Positions 22,318 to 30,486 of a stretch of 64,000 bases of DNA are shown piece by piece. How positions within the stretch are numbered: position 1 is the stretch's first letter; every line of letters starts with the position of its first letter. Position numbers and translations under genes: made by a program. Origin of the DNA: Acidimicrobiia bacterium. GTDB taxonomy: Bacteria > Actinomycetota > Acidimicrobiia > Acidimicrobiales > Poriferisodalaceae. Under the pieces are notes generated by a model. The model searched no databases, was not told where the DNA came from, and worked only from the letters and a program-made list of their open reading frames with translations. The stretch lies in contig JAJEEO010000014.1 of assembly GCA_022820925.1 (NCBI GenBank), positions 124,001 to 188,000 on the forward strand, read 5' to 3'.

Positions 22318-24481
22318 GTGCGATACCTCCCCCCGTTGCGCCGATTCGTCGCGCCCGCAGTCACGTTGGCCCTCGTCTTGGCGGTGGCCGCGCCTCCGCC
22401 GCACGGCAGAGCCCTCAGCACCGACGGCACCGATCCCGACACCGACGACGGCCGGGCCGCCAGCTGGGTTCCTGACAGTGGCAGTGCGGTCTGGGAGGCA
22501 GATCTGGCGATCGGCAGCAGCGGGAGTCAACTGGGCTACATCCCGTCGCTGGGCGGAGATCTCTCCGACGGCAACTTCGGCTGGGATGGCACCGACTATC
22601 GCGTGACCGGCCTTTCCTTCACCCCGGCGTCGGCCGGCGCAAGCACCGGCACCGCGAGCCTCGGCACCGACCCAGCGTTGCCCGACGAGGCCAGTTGGCT
22701 GCGGCTGCAGCTCGGCTCGGTTGGGCTCAACCTCGTCGACGCTGCCATCGACGGCGGGACCTACACGTGGGATGACGTCGAGCTCGACTGGGCGAGCGGC
22801 GACTCGGTTGCGGTCAGCCTGCAGGAGTACCCGCAGCACTTCACGCCCCGGGCGTTCGACGGCCGCCGCAACAACGTGGACAACCCGACGTGGGGCGCGG
22901 CCGGCACCGCACTGCTCAAGCTGGCGGCCGACGCCTACGCCGATGGCGTGTCCACGCCGACCGAAGGACGGCCCAACGCGCGCTCCATCAGCAATGAGAT
23001 CCTTGCCCAGGACGAATCGGTGCCCCACTCGCCTGGGGGGCAGCGACCTCGTGTGGCAGTGGGGCCAGTTCATCGACCACGACATCACGCTCAGCCTCGA
23101 CAACACCGACGAGGCGTTCCCGGTCGCGGTCCCGAGCGGCGACTCGGCGTTCGACCCCATGGGCACCGGCGCGGTCACGATCGAGCTCCATCGCTCTGTC
23201 TCCGATGTGCTCACCGGGACCAGCAGCGACAATCCCCGGCGGCAGATGAACGCGCTCACGGCGTTCGTCGACGGCTCCCAGGTGTACGGCTCGGACCGCG
23301 CCCGCGCCAGTGCGCTGCGCACCAATGACGGCACGGGCAGGCTCACGACCTCGGGCGACGGCAAGTTCCTGCCATACAACACCGGGGGACTGGACAACGA
23401 GGGCGGGGCGCATCGCACCAACCTGTTCGTGGCCGGCGATCTGAGGGTCAACGAGCAGATCGGCCTCATCGCCATGCACACGCTGTTCGTGCGGGAGCAC
23501 AACCGGCTGGCCGACGTCATCGCTGCGGAGAATCCCGACCTGAGCGGCGATGAGATCTACGAGCTGGCCCGCAAGATCGTCGGGGCCCTGATCCAGAACG
23601 TCACCTACAGCGAGTTCCTGCCGCTGCTGCTGGGCGCCGACGCCCTGGGCGAGTACGGGGGCTACGACCCCGACGTCGATCCGACCATCGCGAGCGAGTT
23701 CTCCGCTGCGGCCTACCGGGTGGGCCACACCCTGCTGTCGTCGGACCTGCACTTGCTCGACGACGACGGCGGGTCCACCCACGTCGCACTGCGGGAGGCG
23801 TTCTTTCGCCCTGCGTTCTATGACGAGCACGACATCGCCGAGGTGCTGCGGGGCTTTGCGACGCAGCAGGCTCAGAACGTGGACTCGCTGGTGATCGACG
23901 ACGTCCGCAACTTCTTGATGCGCGGGCCCGGCGGGCCGGTGTTCGACCTGGCGGCGCTGAACATCCAGCGTGGGCGCGATCACGGCCTCAGCGACTTCAA
24001 CACCGTGCGCGAGGCGTACGGCTTGGATCCGGTGGCGAGCTTCGCCGACATCAGCTCCGATGGCGAAGTCCAGCGTGCTCTGACGAACGCCTACGGCAGC
24101 GTCGACGATCTCGACCTGTGGCCCGCCGCTCTGGCGGAAGACCATGCCGACGGCGCATCGGTCGGCGAGACGCTGCAGGCCGTCATCGGCGACCAATTCC
24201 GGCGCCTGCGCGACGGGGATCGATTCTGGTTCGAGAACGATCCGTTCTTCGTGGCCAATTCCGACCTGCTCGACGAGGTGCGCAGCACCACTCTGGCCGA
24301 CGTCATCCGCCGCAACACCACCGTCGGCGACGAGCTGGCCGACAACGTGTTCGTGGTCGCCGCCGTGAACGAGACCGTGGCAGTCGCTGCGCCCGGGGGC
24401 GGCACGGCAACCGACAACCCCGCAGCTCTGCGGCGTGCGCCCGAGGCCGCCGCCTACGTGCCCCCGCTGGTCTTCTACTGA
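22318..24481 (+). pseudogene. secreted animal-type haem peroxidase, frameshifted
   Basis: GTG 22318 follows AAGGAG and opens a signal peptide (VTLALVLAVAAPPPHGRA). Residues about 60-165 form a beta module ending YTWDDVELDWASGDSVAVSL, a type I know from various bacterial surface proteins. The peroxidase domain then starts with RSISNEIL. At a run of six G (23035-23040) the frame shifts: one G fewer would give PHSPGGSDLVWQWGQFIDHD, joining frame 1 to frame 2. Downstream, the distal His (FIDHDITL) and proximal His (AYRVGHTLL) are intact, as is NIQRGRDHGL. With the shift repaired the protein would have 720 residues. This is either a sequencing or assembly error or a very young pseudogene. Peroxinectin-like relatives make oxidants outside the cell. 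Confidence 0.85.
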
Positions 24482-24642
24482 TGGTCGTCTGCAGAGAGGC
24501 TGAGCCGAGCGGCGAAACGCAGGCGGGCAGGGGCTTGCGTCGCCGGGCGCTGGAACAGGCCGCCGCGAAGGCAGCGGGGCGTGCGGCCGGGTGTTCACCC
24601 GGGAGACAGGGTTCGTTCACTTGAGGGTGGCAGGCTGTCCCG

Positions 24643-25317
24643 GTGCCAGCCCTGCGGGATACGACTGCGAGCCGTCTGACCTCGGAGTTCGTGGGAACCG
24701 GGTTCCTGCTGCTCAGCGTGGTGGGCTCGGGGATCATGGCCGAGCGGCTGAGCCCCAACGACGTGGGGCTGCAGTTGCTTGAGAACTCGATCGCCACCGC
24801 CGGTGCGCTGGCGTGCCTGATCCTGCTGTTCGGGTCGACGTCGGGGGCGCACTTCAACCCGGCGGTGACGCTGTGGGCGCGCCTCGCCGGCGACCTCGAC
24901 AACCGCATGGCGGGGCTGTACGTGGTGGTGCAGGTTGCCGGCGGGATCCTGGGCGTCATGGCCGCCAACGTGATCTTCGAGCTCGACGCCGTGTTCTGGT
25001 CGACCAAGGACCGGATGAGCGGGGCCGCGTTCTTGTCGGAGATCATCGCCACATTCGGGCTGGTGATCGTGATCATCGGCGTGGTGCGTTCGGGCAAGAC
25101 CCAGTTCGTGGCCTTCGCCGTGGCGGCCTACATCGGCGGGGCCTACTTCTTCACCTCTTCAACGAGCTTCGCCAACCCGGCGGTGACCGTGGGTCGCATG
25201 TTCTCCGACACGTTCGCCGGCATCGCCCCCGCCAGCGCTCCGCTGTTCATCGTGGCGCAGTTCATCGGCGCGCTCTGCGCCATCGCCGTCGCCAGGGTCA
25301 CACACCCGTCCCGCTGA
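24643..25317 (+). CDS. MIP/aquaporin family channel
   Basis: This is a 224-residue, six-helix channel with both NPA boxes conserved, HFNPAVT in the first half and FANPAVT in the second. The start is GTG 24643; its ribosome site is weak (GAGGG). Members move water, glycerol or small neutral solutes. The shape resembles the short bacterial branch often linked to metalloid resistance, but no ars genes are nearby, so the substrate is open. It is convergent with hemB. Confidence 0.92.
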   Translation: MPALRDTTASRLTSEFVGTGFLLLSVVGSGIMAERLSPNDVGLQLLENSIATAGALACLILLFGSTSGAHFNPAVTLWARLAGDLDNRMAGLYVVVQVAGGILGVMAANVIFELDAVFWSTKDRMSGAAFLSEIIATFGLVIVIIGVVRSGKTQFVAFAVAAYIGGAYFFTSSTSFANPAVTVGRMFSDTFAGIAPASAPLFIVAQFIGALCAIAVARVTHPSR

Positions 25318-25327
25318 GGGGCGGCGG

Positions 25328-26308
25328 CTACTGAAGGGTCTCGGCGAACTCTCTTGCGAGGTAGGTGAGGGTCAGGTCGGCGCCGGCCCGCTTGATGGCC
25401 GTGAGGTGCTCGACCGCAGTGGCCGCCCCGTCGATCCAGCCGTTCGCAGCGGCTGCTTTCAGCATCGCGTACTCGCCCGACACGTGATACGCCGCCAGCG
25501 GCAGGTCGAACCGGGCCCGGGCCGCAGCGATCACATCGAGATACGCCAGCGCCGGCTTCACCATGATGATGTCGGCGCCCTCGGCGATGTCCAGCTCGAT
25601 CTCGGCCATGGCCTCACGGGCGTTGGCCGGGTCTTGCTGGTAGCCCTTGCGGTCGCCCCCGCCGGTGATGGTCACGTCGACGGCGTCGCGGAACGGCCCG
25701 TACTCGGCTGAGGCGTACTTCGCCGAGTAGGCCATGATCGGCAGGTGCTCGTGGCCGTTGCGGTCGAGCACCTGGCGGATCGCCCCGACCTGGCCGTCCA
25801 TCATCCCCGAAGGGCCCACCATGTCGGCCCCGGCTTCGGCCTGGGCCAACGCCACCCGCTGGTACAGCTCGAGCGTGGCGTCGTTGTCGACGTCGCCGTC
25901 GTCGGTCACCACGCCGCAGTGGCCGTGGTCGGTGTACTCGTCGAGGCACAGGTCGGCGATGATCGCCAGCTCCGAGCCGTGGTCGTCACGCAGGTTGCGG
26001 AGCGCCACCTGCACCACGCCGTCGGGATTCCAGGCTTCGGAGCCCACGGAGTCCTTGCGGGCCGGCAAGCCGAACAGGATCACCCCGCTGATGTCGAGGT
26101 TGGCCAGCTCGTTGACCTCCTTGCGCAGCGATTCCTGGCTGTGCTGCACGATGCCGGGCAGCGAGATGATCGGCTGCGGCTCGGCGACATCCTCACGCAC
26201 GAACAGCGGCGCAATGAGATCACTGGGAGTGACGGTCGTCTCCGCAACAAGCCGGCGCAGCGCCGGGGTACGACGCAGCCGGCGAAGGCGGCGAGCCGGA
26301 AAGGTCAC
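25328..26308 (-). CDS. hemB: delta-aminolevulinic acid dehydratase (porphobilinogen synthase)
   Basis: This enzyme condenses two 5-aminolevulinate molecules to porphobilinogen in tetrapyrrole synthesis. It has 326 residues, with a GTG start. Both Schiff-base lysines are present: Lys197 in YSAKYAS and Lys251 in MVKPALAYLD. The metal loop reads DLCLDEYTDHGHCG, so Cys121 and Cys131 of the zinc type remain but the middle Cys is Asp123. This is a mixed site between the zinc and magnesium classes. The distinct HVSGEYAMLKAAAANGWID segment completes the active-site lid. It stands alone, convergent with the aquaporin gene and divergent from the SCP2-like gene. Confidence 0.96.
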   Translation of the reverse strand: MTFPARRLRRLRRTPALRRLVAETTVTPSDLIAPLFVREDVAEPQPIISLPGIVQHSQESLRKEVNELANLDISGVILFGLPARKDSVGSEAWNPDGVVQVALRNLRDDHGSELAIIADLCLDEYTDHGHCGVVTDDGDVDNDATLELYQRVALAQAEAGADMVGPSGMMDGQVGAIRQVLDRNGHEHLPIMAYSAKYASAEYGPFRDAVDVTITGGGDRKGYQQDPANAREAMAEIELDIAEGADIIMVKPALAYLDVIAAARARFDLPLAAYHVSGEYAMLKAAAANGWIDGAATAVEHLTAIKRAGADLTLTYLAREFAETLQ

Positions 26309-26412
26309 CCCGTCATGCTATTGCGCCGCTGCGCCAGAAGAACCGCCCGACGGGGGTGCAAGCGCCGGCCGGTGGCGTGACATGCGGTGGCGAGCGGCAT
26401 AGGTTCGCTGGC

Positions 26413-26955
26413 GTGGAGATCGGGTCCGAGGGCTGGTGCGCTGCGATGTCCGAGGTGCTGGCGGATGTGGATCTGCCGGAGGTGCGGGCCACGGTGGAGC
26501 AGCGGATCGGCGACGGCAACGGGGGGCCGGTGGTGGCCTACCGGCTGGTGATCGACGGTGGTCGGGCGCACTTGGAGCCAGTGGCGCGCGATGCCGATTC
26601 GGCGGACGTCGACGGCGAGGCGGACGGCGGGGCCGGTGACGGGGGGCGCGTGGGCATCGGTGATGACAGCGGCGTCGTGGTGATGAGCCAGTCCCGGGAG
26701 ACGGCAGAGGCCGTGCGTCGGGGTGAGATGGGTGCGCTGGCCGCCCTGCAGGCCGGGCTCATCAAGGTGAGCGGCGATGTGCGGGTGCTGATCGCGGCTT
26801 CCGAGGCGTTGGCGCTGGTGAACACGGCGCTGGGGCGAGCGCTCGCCGAGGAGGAAGACAGTGCCTCCGGCGGCGGGACTGAGGAGAGCGGCGACGAGTC
26901 GGACCGTGGCAGGACGGGTGACGCCGACGGGTCGGCTGGCGACGGCGGGAGCTGA
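26413..26955 (+). CDS. SCP2 sterol-binding domain-like protein
   Basis: The product has about 180 residues. A possible start is GTG 26413 (VEIGSEGWCAAMSEVL); ATG 26446 is also plausible, and the frame is open back to 26356. The C-terminal half has the SCP2 signature: an acidic strand, then RRGEMGALAALQAGLIKVSGDVRVLIAASEALALVNTALGRAL, where the IKVSGD turn is characteristic. The last 35 residues are Gly/Asp/Glu-rich and probably disordered. SCP2-like proteins bind lipids or CoA-linked substrates in a hydrophobic tunnel. It sits six bases before the fpg-type gene, probably in one transcript. Confidence 0.7.
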   Translation: MEIGSEGWCAAMSEVLADVDLPEVRATVEQRIGDGNGGPVVAYRLVIDGGRAHLEPVARDADSADVDGEADGGAGDGGRVGIGDDSGVVVMSQSRETAEAVRRGEMGALAALQAGLIKVSGDVRVLIAASEALALVNTALGRALAEEEDSASGGGTEESGDESDRGRTGDADGSAGDGGS

Positions 26956-26961
26956 CGGCTC

Positions 26962-27891
26962 GTGCCGGAGATTCCGGAGATCCGGGCGCATGCTGAACGA
27001 CTGGAAAAGCTGGCTGCTGGCGAGGTGCTGAAGCGGTTCGAGCCGCTGTCGTTCACTGCGCTCAAGACCGCCAGCCCGCAGCCGAGCGACGCTGTCGGCT
27101 GGCCGCTGCGCAGTGTCGGCCAGCGGGCCAAGTTCCTGCTGCTGCGGTTTGCTCCCCCGTCGCAGGATGCCGACGACGGCGACGGCCAGACCGCTGCCAA
27201 CGATTCGAGGGCGAGCAATACCAAGGGCGGCGAGGACGGGCTGACGTTCGTGGTGCATCTCATGCAGGGCGGGCGGCTGCGGGTGCTCGAACCGGGTGCC
27301 AAGCGGCCCCGCCGGCCCCGTGACGGGCTGGCTCGCTTCGAGTTCGAGAGCGGGTTGGGGCTGCTGCTCACCGAGCCGGGTACCCAGAAGCGGGCCGGCG
27401 TGTGGGTGCTGGCGGGCGACCCGACCGCGGCCGAGCCGCTGGCCGGGCTGGGACCCGAAGCCACCGACATCGACGCGGCAGCCATGGCCGAGCTCATGTC
27501 AGCGCATTCGGCCCGCCTGCACAACTTCCTGCGCGACCAGCGCGTGATCTCGGGACTCGGGCGGCGGCTGGCCAACGAGATCTGCCACCGGGCCAAGCTG
27601 TCGCCGTTCGCGCCCACCGGCCGGATGGACACCGAGGGCGTCGAGGCGGTGGTGGCCGCCATCGGCAGCGTCGTCGAGGAATCGCTGGCCGCCGAGCGGG
27701 AACTCCCCCAGATGAGCCGTTCGGCCGAGCGGCCCTCAGCAGTCCACAGCCGCACCGGCGAGTCGTGCCCGGTCTGCGGCGACGTGGTGCGGGCCGTCGA
27801 ATACCGCGATTACTCGGTCAACTACTGCGCCGGCTGCCAGACCAGCGGGCGGGTGCTGGCCGACAACACCACCAGCAAGTTCCTCCGCTGA
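26962..27891 (+). CDS. Fpg/Nei family DNA glycosylase
   Basis: This is a 309-residue base-excision repair bifunctional glycosylase/AP lyase. The start is GTG, so after Met removal Pro2 and Glu3 (PEIPEI) are the catalytic pair. The helix-two-turn-helix is GLGRRLANEICHRAKLSPF, and the C-terminal zinc finger has Cys269, Cys272, Cys289 and Cys292 (CPVC...CAGC). The family removes oxidised purines (Fpg) or pyrimidines (Nei). Lesion specificity cannot be read from these motifs: PEIPE rather than PELPE, and a low-complexity insertion near 75-95. It is coupled to the SCP2-like gene by a six-base gap. Confidence 0.9.
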   Translation: MPEIPEIRAHAERLEKLAAGEVLKRFEPLSFTALKTASPQPSDAVGWPLRSVGQRAKFLLLRFAPPSQDADDGDGQTAANDSRASNTKGGEDGLTFVVHLMQGGRLRVLEPGAKRPRRPRDGLARFEFESGLGLLLTEPGTQKRAGVWVLAGDPTAAEPLAGLGPEATDIDAAAMAELMSAHSARLHNFLRDQRVISGLGRRLANEICHRAKLSPFAPTGRMDTEGVEAVVAAIGSVVEESLAAERELPQMSRSAERPSAVHSRTGESCPVCGDVVRAVEYRDYSVNYCAGCQTSGRVLADNTTSKFLR

Positions 27892-28083
27892 TGCCCTGAC
27901 AGCGCCCGCTCGGTTGGCCCGTCCGAACCGGGAACGCGGCACCGTGCGACCACACGTCGACGGGCATCAGCGACTGCTTCCACGCCGGTGCGGCAGGCCC
28001 GGTGCGTCTGACAGGCGCCGGTTACTCTGCTGCGGGACATCGGCGCTCACAACCCCGCCGAGCACGACCGAACGGAGCACACG

Positions 28084-28752
28084 ATGAGCGAAGACGGAAT
28101 CAAGCTGGGCCTGTCGGCCGACGAGGTGCTGCAGACCACCCGGGCGGTGCGCAAGCGGCTCGACTTCGACCGGCCGGTGCCCGAGTCGGTGCTGCGCGAG
28201 TGCGTCGAGATCGCCGTGCAGGCGCCGACGGGTTCCAACATGCAGGGCTGGCACTTCGTGTTCGTCACCGAGCGCGACAAGATCGAAGCCATCGCGGCGC
28301 TGTACAAGCAGGGCTTCGACGCCTACCGCAACAGCCCCATGTACGCGGGCCGGGTGGGCTCGGGCCTCGGCGCCCAGCGAGAGGCACAGCAGGCCCGCGT
28401 GACGTCCTCGGCGGAGTTCCTGTCCGAGAACATGCATCGCAGCCCGGTGCTGTTCCTGCCCTGCATCACCGGCCGCACCGACGATGCCCGCATGATGGTG
28501 GGCCAGGCCGGCTCGATCATCCCCGCGGCGTGGAGCTTCATGCTGGCTGCCCGCGAGCGGGGCCTGGGCACCTGCTGGACCACGCTGCACCTCGGCTACG
28601 AGCGCGAGGCCGCCGAGATCCTGGGCATCCCCTACGACAACGTGCGCCAGTACGCGCTCAGCCCGGTGGCCTACACGGTGGGCACCGACTTCAAGCTGGC
28701 CACTCGCACCGATCTCGACTCGGTGATGAGCTGGAACTCCTGGAGCCGCTGA
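28084..28752 (+). CDS. nitroreductase family protein
   Basis: This FMN-dependent NAD(P)H oxidoreductase has 222 residues. GGAG lies eight bases before ATG 28084. Family marks are the FMN-phosphate segment RAVRKRLDF near the start, APTGSNMQGWHFVFV, and a late GLGTCWTTLHLGYEREAAEILGIP, followed by a strand with PVAYTVG. The substrate is unknown. It is the first gene of a probable three-gene operon with two short-chain dehydrogenases; the next start is one base after its stop. The 192 bases before it hold no other gene that I can see. Confidence 0.9.
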   Translation: MSEDGIKLGLSADEVLQTTRAVRKRLDFDRPVPESVLRECVEIAVQAPTGSNMQGWHFVFVTERDKIEAIAALYKQGFDAYRNSPMYAGRVGSGLGAQREAQQARVTSSAEFLSENMHRSPVLFLPCITGRTDDARMMVGQAGSIIPAAWSFMLAARERGLGTCWTTLHLGYEREAAEILGIPYDNVRQYALSPVAYTVGTDFKLATRTDLDSVMSWNSWSR

Positions 28753-28753
28753 C

Positions 28754-29551
28754 ATGACCGGGCAGGCACAGTCGGGCACCTCGAACGCAGCGCTGTTCGA
28801 CCTGTCGGGCCGGGTGGCGGTGGTGACCGGCGGGTCGCGCGGGCTGGGCCGCGAGATGGTGCTGGCGTTCGCCCGCGCCGGTGCCGATGTGGTGATCGCC
28901 TCGCGCAAGCTCGACAACTGCGAGGCGCTGGCCGCCGAGGTGCGCGACGCCACCGGGCAGCAGGCGCTGGCGGTGGAGTGCCACGTGGGCTACTGGGACC
29001 AGAACGACGCCCTGTGCGAGCGGGTCTATGACGAGTTCGGCCACTGCGAGGTGCTGGTGAACAACGCCGGCCTGTCGCCGCTGTACCCGTCGCTGTACGA
29101 GGTGTCCGAGGCGCTGTTCGACAAGGTGATCGACGTGAACCTCAAGGGGCCGTTCCGGGCCTCGGCGGTGTTCGGCAAGCGCATGTACGAAGCGGGCGGC
29201 GGCTCGATCATCAACGTGAGCTCGGTGGCGGCCGTGGCGCCCTCGCCCAACGAGACCGCCTACGGGGCGGCCAAGGCCGGCATCCACGCCATCACGCAGT
29301 CGTTCGCCCGGGAATATGCGCCGCGCGTGCGGGTGAACTGCATCATGCCCGGCCCGTTCCTCACTGACATCTCCAAGGCCTGGGACATGGACGCCTTCAA
29401 CGAGCGGGCCGAGAACGAGATCGCGCTGGGCCGCGGCGGCGAGGCCGACGAGGTCGTCGGCGCAGCGCTCTACTTCGCCTCAGAGGCGTCGAGCTACACC
29501 ACCGGCTCGGTGCTCAAGATCGACGGCGGCACCGCCTGGCAGACCGGCTGA
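28754..29551 (+). CDS. short-chain dehydrogenase/reductase (SDR)
   Basis: This classical SDR has 265 residues. The cofactor site is TGGSRGLG near 27-34, the NNAG motif follows, and the catalytic set Ser (NVSSVAAV), Tyr and Lys (YGAAKAG) is intact. The C-terminal VLKIDGGTAW is normal. The residue after strand 2 (ASRKLDN) is basic, suggesting NADP. It probably acts in the same unassigned oxidation/reduction pathway as the adjacent nitroreductase and second SDR. Confidence 0.92.
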   Translation: MTGQAQSGTSNAALFDLSGRVAVVTGGSRGLGREMVLAFARAGADVVIASRKLDNCEALAAEVRDATGQQALAVECHVGYWDQNDALCERVYDEFGHCEVLVNNAGLSPLYPSLYEVSEALFDKVIDVNLKGPFRASAVFGKRMYEAGGGSIINVSSVAAVAPSPNETAYGAAKAGIHAITQSFAREYAPRVRVNCIMPGPFLTDISKAWDMDAFNERAENEIALGRGGEADEVVGAALYFASEASSYTTGSVLKIDGGTAWQTG

Positions 29552-29649
29552 TGGCTGCGCCGACAACGACCGTGCGGGCGGAGCGGCACGGACAGCGCTG
29601 CGGGACCTGAACGCCCCGCCGCATCGAAACATTGACAAGGAGGGATCCT

Positions 29650-30438
29650 GTGGGGACGACGAAGCGACTGTCGACATTGAGCCGCTCGATCGAGGGTCGG
29701 GTGGCGCTGATCACCGGTGCCGGCATGGGCCAGGGACGGGCGACGGCGCACCTGTTTGCCGACGAGGGGGCGCACGTTGCGGTGACCGACCTGGGCCAGG
29801 CCGAGGTGGACGCCGTGGTGGCCGAGATCAACGACGCCGGCGGCTCCGCGGCAGGCTGGACGATGGATGTGGCCAACCGCGACCGGGTCAACCAGGTCAC
29901 CGACGAGGTGGCCGAGCGGTTCGGCGGCATCGACCACCTCATCAACAACGCCGGCATCTCGCGCTTCTCGCCGATCGACGCCGAGAACTACGAGGACAAC
30001 TGGGCCATCTCCCTCGAGGTGCTGCTGACCGCGCACACCTACTCCGTGCGGGCGGCGCTGCCGCACCTGCGCCAGTCCGACGCGGCCCGCATCGTCAACA
30101 TCGCCTCCACCGAGGGCTGGGGCGCCACCAAGTTCGGCTCGCCCTACACGGCCGCCAAGCACGGCGTGATCGGGCTCACGAAGTCGCTGGCGGTGGAGCT
30201 GGGCCGCGAGGGCATCACGGTGAACTGCATCTGCCCCGGGCCGATCCGCACCGCCATGACCGCGGAGATCTCCGAGGAGCACAAGACGATCTTCGCCAAG
30301 CGCCGCACCGCCCTCGGCCGCTACGCCGAGCCAGAGGAAGTGGCCCACGGCACGCTCAACTTCTGCCTGCCCGCCAGCCAGTACATGACCGGCGCCGTGC
30401 TGCCCGTAGACGGCGGCCTCCTCATCAAGAACGCCTGA
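29650..30438 (+). CDS. short-chain dehydrogenase/reductase (SDR), second copy
   Basis: This is a 262-residue SDR. GTG 29650 is chosen because AAGGAGGG lies a few bases upstream; a TTG at 29632 sits before that site. The motifs are TGAGMGQG, NNAGISRF, and the catalytic Ser (IASTEGWG) with YTAAKHG. Asp (VTDLG) after strand 2 points to NAD rather than NADP, unlike the preceding SDR, so the pair may run a reduction and an oxidation. It ends 49 bases before the convergent stop of the large surface protein gene. Confidence 0.9.
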   Translation: MGTTKRLSTLSRSIEGRVALITGAGMGQGRATAHLFADEGAHVAVTDLGQAEVDAVVAEINDAGGSAAGWTMDVANRDRVNQVTDEVAERFGGIDHLINNAGISRFSPIDAENYEDNWAISLEVLLTAHTYSVRAALPHLRQSDAARIVNIASTEGWGATKFGSPYTAAKHGVIGLTKSLAVELGREGITVNCICPGPIRTAMTAEISEEHKTIFAKRRTALGRYAEPEEVAHGTLNFCLPASQYMTGAVLPVDGGLLIKNA

Positions 30439-30486
30439 GGGGGCGCCGAGCGCGGCCAGAGCGCCCTCACGGCGCCGGGGGCGAGG

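Noticed and set aside
23030-23045. Programmed frameshift in the peroxidase gene
   Set aside because: There is a slippery G run but no known stimulatory structure or family precedent. An indel error or a mutation is simpler.
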